Positions 1 through 8,300 of a stretch of 43,785 nt of DNA are shown in pieces. Position 1 is the stretch's first letter, and every line of letters begins with the position of its first letter. This stretch comes from Campylobacterales bacterium. Its GTDB lineage: Bacteria; Campylobacterota; Campylobacteria; Campylobacterales; Sulfurimonadaceae. The stretch is from positions 1-43,785 of the forward strand of contig JAFGUB010000002.1 in assembly GCA_016938735.1 (NCBI GenBank). Reading direction: 5' to 3'. Below the pieces are notes generated by a model, which saw only the letters and a program-made list of their open reading frames with translations, was not told the DNA's origin and made no database searches. Both the position numbers and the translations under genes were made by a program.

Positions 1-1
1 C

Positions 2-127
2 TGGGGCGGCTACCGCATCATCCCCCAAAGCGTCGAGTTCTGGCAGGGCCGCGAAAGCCGCCTGCACGACCGCATTCTCTACACCCGCGCTCCGCATGGC
101 TGGGAGCTTTCGCGGCTGGCACCTTGA
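2..127 (+). CDS. pdxH: Pyridoxamine 5'-phosphate oxidase, C-terminal fragment
   Basis: Only the last 41 codons are inside the window; the gene begins to the left. The fragment reads from WGGYRIIPQ through [13 protein letters not shown] to the terminal ELSRLAP and TGA. It contains the family's C-terminal signature W-G-G-[YF]-R, E-F-W-Q-G and R-L-H-D-R, which contributes to substrate and FMN binding at the dimer interface, and most family members end in RL(A/S)P. The enzyme oxidises pyridoxine or pyridoxamine 5'-phosphate to pyridoxal phosphate in the cytoplasm, using FMN and oxygen. The short match is highly specific. No start or regulatory region is visible. Confidence 0.93.
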   Translation, partial: WGGYRIIPQSVEFWQGRESRLHDRILYTRAPHGWELSRLAP

Positions 128-169
128 GGGTGCACTGCATAAAGAGTGCTAGGTATGATGGCGTTGATG

Positions 170-397
170 TTATATCGACTGTAGCTCTTTTCTCAGAAAA
201 GCATTGATAAGCGTCTGATAGGGTACCTTTTTTTCGCTTGCTAATTTTTTGAAATACAAGACGATATCATTGTCCAATCTGAGTGAAACAGGTATCTTTT
301 TAGGTTCATAAAATCGGCCTCGAATACCATCGGAAAAATCGTAATCCTCTTCCATTTCATAGGCATCGAATTGTTCTCTATGTTTAATGTTGCTCAT
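170..397 (-). CDS. brnA: BrnA-type antitoxin
   Basis: This 75-aa protein is the likely antitoxin of a type II toxin-antitoxin pair. The N-terminal half is acidic and probably binds and blocks the toxin (DAYEMEEDYDFSDGIRGRFYEP). The C-terminal half, from KKIPVSLRLDNDIV to INAFLRKEL, has the pattern of a ribbon-helix-helix DNA-binding domain, as in BrnA. I chose the ATG at 397 because GAGAGG lies just upstream at good spacing; the open frame continues 30 codons further into the toxin gene, but that stretch only overlaps brnT. Toxin comes first and the genes overlap by 14 nt, the usual brnT-brnA order. BrnA normally represses its own operon together with BrnT. Confidence 0.85.
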   Translation of the reverse strand: MSNIKHREQFDAYEMEEDYDFSDGIRGRFYEPKKIPVSLRLDNDIVLYFKKLASEKKVPYQTLINAFLRKELQSI

Positions 398-668
398 AAA
401 AAATCCTCTCTTTTTGATTTGCTTTTCTCGCACTAATGATTCTGATGGTTTCTTCACCGTTTTCGTCAAAAAACATATTGGCGACAACCAAGATTGTATC
501 TTTGGTTGTTACTCCCAATGTGATCCATCGCTCTTCAAAATAATCAAAGCGGTAGTCTAATTTTGAAATGTGCATAGGATCTAAAAAAACCTCTCGGGCC
601 TCATCAAAACTCACTTGATGTTTTGCAATATTCAAGTTGTTTTTTTCATCACTCCACTCAAATATCAA
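384..668 (-). CDS. brnT: BrnT-type ribonuclease toxin
   Basis: About 94 aa (99 if the upstream ATG at 683 is used). The pattern FEWSDEKNNLNIAKHQVSFDEA, a central ERWITLGVTT and a C-terminal IRIISARKANQKER match BrnT, a RelE-fold endoribonuclease that stops translation when not bound by BrnA. I prefer the TTG at 668 as start. AAAGG precedes it by 7 nt, the protein then begins MIFEW as usual for the family, and the perfect -10 hexamer at 696-701 would put the ATG at 683 only about 6 nt inside the transcript with no ribosome-binding site. The pair sits alone between pdxH and small membrane genes. It is A+T-richer than its surroundings, which suggests horizontal acquisition. Confidence 0.85.
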   Translation of the reverse strand: MIFEWSDEKNNLNIAKHQVSFDEAREVFLDPMHISKLDYRFDYFEERWITLGVTTKDTILVVANMFFDENGEETIRIISARKANQKERIFYEQH

Positions 669-695
669 GATGACACCTTTCATAAATGTGCTTGT

Positions 696-725
696 ATTAT
701 AGCGATTACGTATTTACACTGTCAA
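696..725 (-). promoter_or_regulatory. Sigma-70 promoter of brnTA
   Basis: On the minus strand a perfect -35 TTGACA (720-725) is followed after 18 nt by a perfect -10 TATAAT (696-701). The predicted transcript start, near 689, supports the TTG start of brnT at 668. Confidence 0.8.
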
Positions 726-737
726 TCATTTGTAAAT
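712..737. promoter_or_regulatory. Likely BrnA operator
   Basis: Inverted repeat ATTTACA (712-718), 12-nt spacer, TGTAAAT (731-737). It straddles the -35 hexamer of brnTA, where a bound ribbon-helix-helix repressor would block RNA polymerase. Assignment to BrnA is inferred from position and symmetry. Confidence 0.55.
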
Positions 738-845
738 CAACAATCTCACTTTTGAGATCGAAATGCTAGGCCCACGATGGTACATCTTTAGTCTTTATGT
801 ATCAACTCTAATGCGTATGATTTACTAATGGTTTCTTTAAGAACC

Positions 846-851
846 TATAAT
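846..851 (+). promoter_or_regulatory. Possible -10 box of the small membrane-protein pair
   Basis: TATAAT lies 32 nt upstream of the ATG at 883. No good -35 is seen at the right spacing; TTACTA is the nearest. Tentative. Apart from this I see no further feature in 684-882 beyond the brnTA promoter and operator. Confidence 0.35.
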
Positions 852-882
852 CCCATTCGCAATTCGACATTGGAGGTTGACC

Positions 883-1053
883 ATGCTGACAAACTTCTAT
901 CTTCTCGCCCTTGCTCTGATCGGATGTATCGCGCTGGTGCGCTTGGCCTACAGCTACCGTTACTGGTTTGGCTGGCAGTTTAACAACCTGTTTGCGCACT
1001 TTCGCCGCGCCCCGCAGAAGCAAAGGAGCGATCATGACACCTTTTACATGTAA
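883..1053 (+). CDS. Small membrane protein, 56 aa, unknown
   Basis: ATG at 883 follows GGAGG (872-876) with 6-nt spacing, a strong initiation site. The product has one hydrophobic helix at about residues 5-22 (FYLLALALIGCIALVRLA), then an aromatic and basic cytoplasmic-type tail (YSYRYWFGWQF, HFRRAPQKQR). This suggests a single-pass inner-membrane protein with its C-terminus inside. The last codons TAC ATG TAA are formed by a copy of the TTACATGTAA palindrome, which thus supplies the stop codon. A second small gene starts inside it at 1034. I do not recognise the family. Good ribosome-binding sites on both genes and a terminator behind them argue that they are real. Confidence 0.6.
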   Translation: MLTNFYLLALALIGCIALVRLAYSYRYWFGWQFNNLFAHFRRAPQKQRSDHDTFYM

Positions 1054-1129
1054 GCCCGGGGTGCTTTTACAAACCCTTCTACTCCCCCTGATTGTAGGGC
1101 TTGTCGGACTCTATCTGGTCTGGTTGTAG
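1034..1129 (+). CDS. Small membrane protein, 31 aa, unknown
   Basis: ATG at 1034 is preceded by AAGGAG at about 6 nt and lies within the previous small gene, overlapping it by 20 nt in another frame. The peptide starts MTPFTCKPG and continues with a single hydrophobic helix (LLQTLLLPLIVGLVGLYLVWL) running to the end, so it is probably a one-helix inner-membrane peptide. Size and shape resemble accessory subunits of transporters or oxidases such as KdpF or CydX, but there is no sequence match I would defend. The palindrome at 1044 is read here as Phe-Thr-Cys-Lys, a different frame from the upstream gene. Confidence 0.5.
   Translation: MTPFTCKPGVLLQTLLLPLIVGLVGLYLVWL
1044..1053. repeat. TTACATGTAA copy
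   Basis: Lies in the overlap of the two small membrane genes: Y-M-stop in the first, F-T-C-K in the second. Confidence 0.9.
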
Positions 1130-1131
1130 CC

Positions 1132-1141
1132 TTACATGTAA
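1132..1141. repeat. TTACATGTAA copy (intergenic)
   Basis: Between the second small gene's stop and its terminator hairpin; not in a gene. Confidence 0.9.
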
Positions 1142-1144
1142 CTG

Positions 1145-1166
1145 TATGGCACGGTGCCATATTTTT
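1145..1166 (+). terminator. Hairpin with T-run after the small membrane genes
   Basis: TATGGCAC (1145-1152), a single G, then GTGCCATA (1154-1161) form a perfect inverted repeat followed directly by TTTTT. Fits an intrinsic terminator for the two small genes, 15 nt after the second stop codon. Confidence 0.6.
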
Positions 1167-1200
1167 GCCCTTTGCAACATCGTCTCGCTATGCTACGCGC

Positions 1201-2421
1201 ATGACCATCGAAGAGAAGCTTACCATCCTCACCGACGCCGCCAAGTACGACGTTTCATGCTCTTCGTCGGGTTCGACCCGCACACAGAGCTTTGGCGGTA
1301 TCGGCGCGACCCATGCCAGCGGCATCTGCCACGCCTTTAGTGCGGATGGGCGCTGCATTTCGCTGCTCAAGATCCTCTTTACGAACCACTGCATCTACGA
1401 CTGCGCCTATTGCATCAACCGCATCAGCAATGACCGCCGCCGCGCCGCCTTCACCCCGCGCGAAGTGGCCGATCTGACGATCCACTTCTACAAGCGCAAC
1501 TACATTGAGGGGCTTTTTTTGAGCTCCGGCATTATCAGCAGCGAAGACCACACCATGCGCTTGCTGGTGGGCACGCTGAGGATACTGCGCCATGAGTACG
1601 GTTTCAACGGTTATGTCCACCTCAAGCTGATCCCCGGAGCCGACGCCGCGCTGATCGAGGAGGCGTCGCGCCTGGCCGATCGTGTCAGCTCCAATATCGA
1701 GCTGCCCAGCTCACGCAGTCTCGCGCTTTTAGCCCCCGAGAAGAGCCGCGAAAAGGTGCTTCGCCCTTTGGAGCTGGCACGCGATTTTTCGCTGGAGCGC
1801 GGAAGCAAGCCCATCGGCATGAGCACCCAGCTCATCATCGGAGCAACACCGGAATCGGATCTGGAGATTTTGCGGCTAAGCAGCGCGCTCTATGGCAAAG
1901 CGCTGCTCAAAAGGGTCTATTACAGCGCTTACATCCCCGCCAATACCCACACCCTATTGCCAGCGCTTGCCACTCCGCCGCCACTGCTGCGCGAGCATCG
2001 GCTCTATCAGGCCGACTGGCTGATGCGGTTTTATGGTTTTGGGTATGAAGAGATCGTCTCGGACGCGCACCCCTTTTTGGATGAGCGCTTTGATCCCAAA
2101 ACGGCGTGGGCGCTGCGCCATCTGGAGCACTTTCCGATCGAGATCAACCGCGCCGACCGCGAAAGCCTGCTGCGCGTGCCGGGCTTTGGGGTGCGCAGCG
2201 TGGGCAAAATTTTGCGTGCGCGGCGTTATGGAGCGCTGCGCATCGGCGATCTGGAGCGCCTGAAGATTCCGCTTTCGCGGGCGCGCTATTTTATTACGGT
2301 CGGCGGCGCGACGCTTGAGCCGCTGCGCTTTGAGCGGATCGAGACCGCGCTGCTCGAAAAGCCGCGCAAGGTGCAACCGACACTTTTTGATGCGCACAGC
2401 GCGCTTTTTGGGGAGCTCTAA
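1201..2421 (+). CDS. Putative DNA modification/repair radical SAM protein (TIGR03916 type)
   Basis: A 406-aa radical S-adenosylmethionine enzyme. The cluster-binding motif C-x3-C-x2-C is at about residues 64-71 (CIYDCAYC). A helix-hairpin-helix segment near the C-terminus (about 318-360, ESLLRVPGFGVRSVGKILRA) suggests contact with DNA. The family is linked in many genomes to a DUF4130 protein, often fused to or near a uracil-DNA glycosylase domain, and is thought to act in DNA repair or base modification; its reaction is not known to me. The DUF4130 partner follows 1 nt after the stop. I chose the ATG at 1201, where family members usually begin; an in-frame TTG lies 12 codons upstream. A TTACATGTAA copy and a terminator precede it. 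Confidence 0.85.
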   Translation: MTIEEKLTILTDAAKYDVSCSSSGSTRTQSFGGIGATHASGICHAFSADGRCISLLKILFTNHCIYDCAYCINRISNDRRRAAFTPREVADLTIHFYKRNYIEGLFLSSGIISSEDHTMRLLVGTLRILRHEYGFNGYVHLKLIPGADAALIEEASRLADRVSSNIELPSSRSLALLAPEKSREKVLRPLELARDFSLERGSKPIGMSTQLIIGATPESDLEILRLSSALYGKALLKRVYYSAYIPANTHTLLPALATPPPLLREHRLYQADWLMRFYGFGYEEIVSDAHPFLDERFDPKTAWALRHLEHFPIEINRADRESLLRVPGFGVRSVGKILRARRYGALRIGDLERLKIPLSRARYFITVGGATLEPLRFERIETALLEKPRKVQPTLFDAHSALFGEL

Positions 2422-2422
2422 G

Positions 2423-3160
2423 GTGTGGTGTTTTGATGGCAGCTTCGAGGGGTTTTTGAGCTGTGTAGCGCAGAGCTACCATCAGCGCACCCTGCCCCAA
2501 CGGCTTTGGCGCAGCGCCGAAGCACAACCAAGCCTCTTTGATGCGCCCATGCGGATCGAGACGCAGCGCATGGAGGCGCTGCGGGTGTTGCGCGCGTTTA
2601 GGCGCACGGCGGGGCGCGAAGCCACCGCCCTGCTCGTGCACGCTTTTTTGTGCGATGAAGAGCGTGATGTCGCGGCGCTGCTGCGCTATATGCGTTTGGG
2701 ATTCAAAGCGCCGCATCTGCTGGGGCATCTCGCGCAAGAGGATGTGTTTGAGATAGAACGCCGCGCCAAACGCACCCGCCGAACATTGCACCGCATGATC
2801 GGTTTTTGCCGTTTTGAGACGCTTGAGGAAGGGATGCTCTATGCCCGCATCGAGCCGCCCCAAGACGTACTCGCCCTGATGGGACCGCATTTTTTAAAGC
2901 GCATGGGCGGCGAGGCCTTCATCATCCATGACCTCAAGCGTGCCAAAGCGCTGATCGGCAGCGAGGGTACATGTAAGGTGCGCGACGTGCATGATTTTGA
3001 CGCCCCCACGGTCGATGAGGCGCAGCAGCGCTATGTGCAGTTGTGGCGGCTCTTTTTTGACCGCGTCGCCATCAAGGAGCGCCGCAACGCCGCTTTGCAG
3101 CGTCATCATGTGCCGCTGCTGTACCGCACCTGGATGAGCGAATTTGCCCAATCGACATAA
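2423..3160 (+). CDS. DUF4130 putative DNA-repair partner protein (TIGR03915 type)
   Basis: 245 aa, starting at GTG 2423 as VWCFDGSFEGFLSCV, the normal beginning of this family. The GTG comes 1 nt after the radical SAM gene's stop, with GGGGAG upstream, so the two are translationally coupled. The C-terminal part, from about residue 130, contains the DUF4130 region with the RMGGEAFIIHDLKRAKALI stretch and the C-terminal QRHHVPLLYRTWMSEF. The family is associated with the radical SAM partner and with uracil-DNA glycosylases, which suggests a shared nucleic-acid repair role; the chemistry is unknown to me. The longer open frame upstream of 2423 overlaps the previous gene and is not used. Confidence 0.85.
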   Translation: MWCFDGSFEGFLSCVAQSYHQRTLPQRLWRSAEAQPSLFDAPMRIETQRMEALRVLRAFRRTAGREATALLVHAFLCDEERDVAALLRYMRLGFKAPHLLGHLAQEDVFEIERRAKRTRRTLHRMIGFCRFETLEEGMLYARIEPPQDVLALMGPHFLKRMGGEAFIIHDLKRAKALIGSEGTCKVRDVHDFDAPTVDEAQQRYVQLWRLFFDRVAIKERRNAALQRHHVPLLYRTWMSEFAQST

Positions 3161-3206
3161 AGGCCCTTCAAGCGGAATGAACGAAGATATAAACTATCTA
3201 AAATCT

Positions 3207-3216
3207 TTACATGTAA
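3207..3216. repeat. TTACATGTAA copy (intergenic)
   Basis: Immediately upstream of the flavin reductase-like gene; its right arm provides the AAGG of the ribosome-binding site. Confidence 0.9.
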
Positions 3217-3225
3217 GGCCCTTTT

Positions 3226-3741
3226 ATGTTCCAACGCTACACCCGCCTAAGCGATGCCTCTCTTAATCATCCTAGGCTGTGCGCTCTTGTTTGCTGCGGC
3301 GGCAACCTGATGGCCGCTTCGTGGCACACGCCGCTGAGCCGCGAGCCTTTTCGCTACGGTATTGCCGTTAGGGCGCAAAACGACACCCATCATCTGCTCT
3401 CAACCATCGGCCATTGCAGCCTCAATTTTTTGGATATTAGTGAATATGAGACGATCGACTACACCGGAAGCGTCCATGCCCGCGACGAATGCAAAAGCGA
3501 AGCCTGCGGGCTGGTCGCACCGACATGCGACGCCAACGCCAATCCGGTGTTCGCCTCTGCTCTGAGCGCTTTTGGATGCCGTGTGCGCGACATACTGGAG
3601 ATGGGGGATCATACCCTCTTTGTCTGCGATGTAGCGGAGATCTTCGTCAACGAGAACACGGCTCTGATGCCGACGCTCTTTATGGGGCACGGTCGCTACG
3701 CTACGCTTGGCGAGGAGCGGTTGATCGTGCCTCGCGGATAA
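3226..3741 (+). CDS. Flavin reductase-like / FMN-binding split-barrel protein
   Basis: 171 aa. The order of motifs suits the flavin reductase-like family: an N-terminal strand-rich region ending MAASWHTPLSREPF, then a FRYGIAVRAQNDTHHLL segment, and later HTLFVCDVAEIFVNE. Members bind FMN or a related flavin in a split barrel and act as flavin reductases or unknown flavoproteins; substrate and partner cannot be told from sequence. The ATG follows AAGG, which is the right arm of a TTACATGTAA copy at 3207. The 3' end overlaps the convergent SDR-DUF2867 gene by 41 nt. A flavoprotein beside an NAD-dependent SDR could be part of one redox function, but that is inference. Confidence 0.75.
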   Translation: MFQRYTRLSDASLNHPRLCALVCCGGNLMAASWHTPLSREPFRYGIAVRAQNDTHHLLSTIGHCSLNFLDISEYETIDYTGSVHARDECKSEACGLVAPTCDANANPVFASALSAFGCRVRDILEMGDHTLFVCDVAEIFVNENTALMPTLFMGHGRYATLGEERLIVPRG

Positions 3742-5137
3742 TCGCGCGCAGCATGTCCGCAAATACCAGCGCGTGGATGGGAATAAGCAGGTTCCAATAG
3801 AGCCGTCCCCAGAGTCCTTTGGGCAGAAAATAGGCGCTTTGGATCAGCCGATCCTCTTCGATGCGAAACTCCAGATAGGCTTTGCCCGGGACTTTCATCT
3901 GCGCAAAGAGCAGCACGCGCCGACGGGGCTGCACATCCACCACCTTCCAAAAATCGAGGCTGTCTCCTACGCGCAGGCTGCAGGGCAGCCGACGTCCGCG
4001 GTTTAGCCCTACCCCGCCCATGATCTTGTCTAAAAAGCCGCGAATTTCCCAAAGCCAGTCATACCCAAACCAGCCATTCTCCCCGCCAATGGCGCAGATG
4101 CGCTCAAAAACGGCCTGAACCTCATGAGAGGCTATGGGGGTTTCGCGCCGATCCATATAGACGGCGTTGGCGATGCTGTAGGCATGATCCGTCGCCCATA
4201 CGTCGCCGCCGCGATCGCTCCAGCGGCTAAGGATCTGGCGCTGCTCTACCTCTTCAAGCGCGCGCTTGACGGCTTGGGTGAAGGGCATCGGGTGAATGTG
4301 GGGAAAGAGGGTCCGGGCGTGGTCGTTTTGCACCGTCACTTCCGAGCGTAGCCCTTCGATCAGTGATTTTGCCACCGAAAAAGGCACTGGCGTAAAGAAG
4401 TTGAGCCAATACGACGAGAGGCCGATGGAGAGAAAGGGTACGGGCACGATCAGCCGATGCAGCCCCATCGCCTGTGCACATGCGACCATCATATTCTGAT
4501 AGCACATCGCCTCTGCGCCGATATCCACCACGTGTGTCCCGCCGATGCGGCGTGCGTCGTCAAGATAACACAGCACGTCCTCCACGCCGATAGGCTGCGC
4601 CATCGTGCGCACCCAGCGCGGCGTAATCATGATGGGCAGCTTCTCGATCAGATTGCGGATGATCTCGAAGCTCGCACTTCCTGAGCCGATGATCACCCCC
4701 GCGCGAAACTAGATCACGTCGATAGCGTCACTACGCGCGCTGAGCAGCTCGCCGGTTTCGATGCGGCTGCGCAGATGTTCGCTGGTGTGCTCGTTTTTGA
4801 CCCCAAGACCGCCCAGATAGACGATCCGCTTCACCCCCGCTGCAATCGCGGCGTCACGAAAGGCAACAGCGCTTTGGCGGTCTTTTTGGGCGTAGTCATC
4901 GCTTCCGAGCGAATGGATCAGGTAGTAGGCTGTTTCGATCCCCTGCATGGCTTGGCGCAGCGCTTCGGGCTCAAATGTACTCCCTTTAACGATCTGAGTC
5001 TCATCCTCCAGGTCCTGCTTGAGTGTTTCGGGATGACGCACCAGCAGCCGCAGCGTTACATTTGGGTCTGCTTGCAGGCGTTGCAGAAGCCTGCGTCCGA
5101 TGTATCCGGTTGCTCCGGTCAGCAAGATATGTGACAT
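3701..5137 (-). pseudogene. SDR-family NAD(P)-binding protein with DUF2867, interrupted by an amber stop
   Basis: A continuous reading frame of 478 codons with one TAG at 4709-4711. Before it are 142 codons: MSHILLTGATGYIGRRLL with the TGxxGxxG nucleotide-binding motif, ending at SDAIDVI. After it the same frame resumes with FRAGVIIGSGSASFEIIRNL, the expected continuation of this atypical SDR (NmrA/epimerase-like) family, then a C-terminal DUF2867 domain to the end. A single base change explains the break; there is no frameshift. ATG 5137 has AAGGAG at good spacing. The rest looks well conserved, so the mutation is recent, a sequencing error, or read through. The intact protein would be a cytoplasmic NAD(P)-dependent oxidoreductase, often found near light-response and lipid genes. 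Confidence 0.82.
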
Positions 5138-5258
5138 TTTTACTCCTTTGTACCGCATTATGCCGCCAAAGTAATACGATTGGAAGGCATGAGGTGGCGT
5201 TTGATCGGTGGCCGTTGTCACATTCGGAAGCACATCTATGGTAGTTCTTGATGCTGGA

Positions 5259-5285
5259 TTGACAGATTTAAGCCAAACAGTGTCA
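5259..5285 (+). promoter_or_regulatory. Possible control site upstream of the GGDEF-EAL-CZB gene
   Basis: The 177-nt divergent gap 5138-5314 contains TTGACA at 5259-5264 and an inverted repeat TGACA (260-264)/TGTCA (281-285) with 16-nt spacer. A TTATAA at 5291-5296 is too far (26 nt) for a standard promoter. Could be an operator; weak evidence. Confidence 0.3.
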
Positions 5286-5314
5286 CACTCTTATAAGCTA
5301 GAGGGTGGTGAAAG

Positions 5315-8300
5315 ATGAACTTGAACAAAGCGTCGCTGGGTCTGTTGGAGTTGGCTTGCGTTGAAGTGGTGATCCTCGATCTGGAGGGTAGTTTTATCTA
5401 TGTCAATGAGGTTGCCGCCGCCAATCTGCGCTACAGCCAAGAGGAGTTGCTGCGTATGAAGATCTGGCAGACCGATCCCAACTACCCGACCGATCAGGTG
5501 GATGAGAGCATTGCTTACCTGCGCAGCAACAAGAGCGTTTTTGTTGAAAGCTTACATGTACGCAAAGATGGTTCCAGTTATCCCGTGAGCGTCACCAGCT
5601 CTTTGATTAAGGCAGAAGATCAGGAGCTGTTGCTCAGTTTTTCAACCGACATCTCCGAGCAAAAATCCCTGCAAGCCGCGCTCTTGCATCAGCAGCAGTT
5701 TACGTCCGATGTGCTAAATGCCATTACAGACGGTATTAGTGTACTCGATAGAGACCTCAATGTTTTGATGGTCAATCGCCGGATGGAAACTCTGTTTCAA
5801 GGCCAAGAGCTTGTCGGCCGCAAGTGTCATCAGGTCTATCAAAGTTTGGATGAGATCTGTCCGTTTTGTCCTACCATCAAGAGCTTTGAGACGGGAGAGA
5901 TCCACCGCGCGATTGTCCCTTACCCCAACCCCGATCATCCGGTCGGGTGGATGGAACTTAGCATCTATCCCATCAAAAATGAGCAGGGAGAGGTGGTTCG
6001 GGCCATTGAGTATGTCAAAGATATCACGCAAGAGGTTAAGGCAAAAAATGCGCTGATCGATCAAAAAGCCTTTTTTCGAACCATCATCCAGACGATTCCC
6101 GATCTGGTCTGGATTAAAGACCCTGAGGGTGTCTATCTAGGATGCAACCCCAGATTTGAGCAACTCTACGACGTGAGCGAAGCGCAGATCATCGGAAAAG
6201 CCGATTATGATTTTGTGGATGCGGATTTGGCAGACTTCTTTCGTGCGCATGATCTCAATGCGATGCGTCATAACGGTCCCATCATCAACGAAGAGTGGCT
6301 CACCTTTGCCGCAAACGGCTACAAGGGGTATTTTGAGACCACAAAAACCCCTATGGTGGATGCCCAAGGGGCGCTAATCGGCGTCTTGGGGGTCGCCCGC
6401 GACATCACGGCGCGCAAGCTCAGAGACTCTTTGGCGCAACTGCGCAATCACCTCATCGACAAAATCTATGCACAAGAGGATAAATATGTTCTGCTGCGCA
6501 GCGTGCTGGATCAGGCAGAGACGTGGACGCAGAGCCAGATCGCCTTTTTTCATCTTGTTGACGAAGATCAAGGCGGTGTATCGCTGCAAACATGGTCAAC
6601 CAACACCTTAGAGAAGATGTGTTTCGCCGAAGGCAACAGCGCGCACTACCCCATTTCCCAAGCCGGGGTATGGGTAGAGTGCATCCACCGTCGAAAGAGC
6701 ATGATCTACAACGACTACGCATCGCTAAGCTACAAAAAGGGGCTTCCTCAGGGGCATGCACCGCTGAGCCGCTTCGTGAGCGTTCCTCTGTTTCGCAACC
6801 AGAAGATTGTGGCCATTATGGGTGTAGGCAACAAGCCCACCGATTATGTTCCGCAAGACGTCGCCGCCATCGAGCAGTACTGTGAGGCGGCATTTGATAT
6901 TGTCGAGCGCCATGATCTGCATGCGCGCTTGCAGCATATGGCCTTTTATGACCTGCTCACAGAGCTTCCTAACCGTGCGTTGATTATCGACCGGCTGGAG
7001 CAGGCCTGCGCCATGAGCCGCCGCAACCATAACCTCGTTGCTTTGTGCTACCTCGATCTAGACGGTTTTAAGCCCATCAACGACCGCTATGGGCATCACA
7101 TCGGCGATGCGCTGCTCAAAGAGCTCGCACTGCGGCTGAACAAAAGCCTGCGGGCCGGCGACACGGTGGCCAGATTGGGTGGGGACGAGTTTGTTTTGGT
7201 CTTTACCGAGCTTAAAAAGTCCTCTGAAGTTCAAAAATTGATCAAGCGGACGCTCGAGTCGATCACCGCCGTGTTTGATATTGCCGGCCATCGCATTCAC
7301 ATCTCTGCGAGCATAGGTGCCACAATTTTTCCAAGCGACAACAGTGATCCCGAGATGTTGATTCGCCATGCGGATCAGGCGATGTATCAAGCCAAAGAGG
7401 CAGGCAAATCGCGTTATGTGCTCTATGAGCCGGTAGCCACGATACAAAACGGCGAGATGCAAAAACGGCGGACGGCGTTTGCGTACGCAATGGAAAACGA
7501 CGAGCTGCTGCTGCACTATCAGCCCAAGATCTCGCTGGCTGACGGGCGCATCATCGGATTCGAGGCGCTGATACGCTGGAACCATCCGCAAAGCGGCCTG
7601 CTGCTTCCGGGTGCATTTTTACCGACAATTGAAGAGACCTCACAGGAGCTCCTGCTGGGTGAATGGGTCGCCGCTTCGGCGCTGAAGCAGCTTGAAATGT
7701 GGGATAAGGCAGGTTATGATTTTTCGCTCAGTATCAACATCTCTCCGCGACAGATTCAACAGAGTTCATTTGCGTATTATCTCGAATCACTCGCAGCAAC
7801 CTACAAACGGCCGCTCTTTGAGCGTCTGGAGCTTGAGATTCTTGAGATCGCCGCTATTGATGACAGCACTGCGGCCAATGAGGTGATGAACCGTATACGC
7901 TCACTCGGGATCAAGTTCTCGCTGGATGATTTTGGCACAGGATACTCCTCTGTGGCGCAGCTACACCGCCTTCCCATCGACATTCTCCAAATCGATCAAA
8001 ATTTTGTCAAAGAGATCTTCTCGCGCAAAGAGAATCTCGATATCGTCGAGGGTGTTTTGGTATTGGCCTCCTCTTTACACAAGCCCGTAATCGCCGAGGG
8101 TGTTGAGTCGCAGGAGATCGGCTTGTTGCTCTTGCAGCTAGGCTGTTCATACGCCCAGGGCTTTGGGATCGCCCGACCGATGCCGATTGAAGCGCTTTTT
8201 GCGTGGGTGGATGCGTGGAGTGATAACCCATGGGCGCGTCTGCACCGTGAATTGCCTCAGATGGAACAACACTACGGTATCAACATCGCCATCTTTAGCC

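Noticed and set aside
1165-1200. TTG 1165 as start of the radical SAM gene
   Set aside because: It falls inside the T-run of the upstream terminator, and family proteins begin at about MTIEEKL (ATG 1201).
2315-2422. Longer N-terminus for the DUF4130 protein
   Set aside because: It lies inside the radical SAM gene in another frame, and the family starts at VWCFDGS, encoded by GTG 2423.
4697-4708. Frameshift as cause of the break in the SDR-DUF2867 gene
   Set aside because: Sequence on both sides of TAG is in the same frame and joins as family sequence, so a substitution is sufficient.
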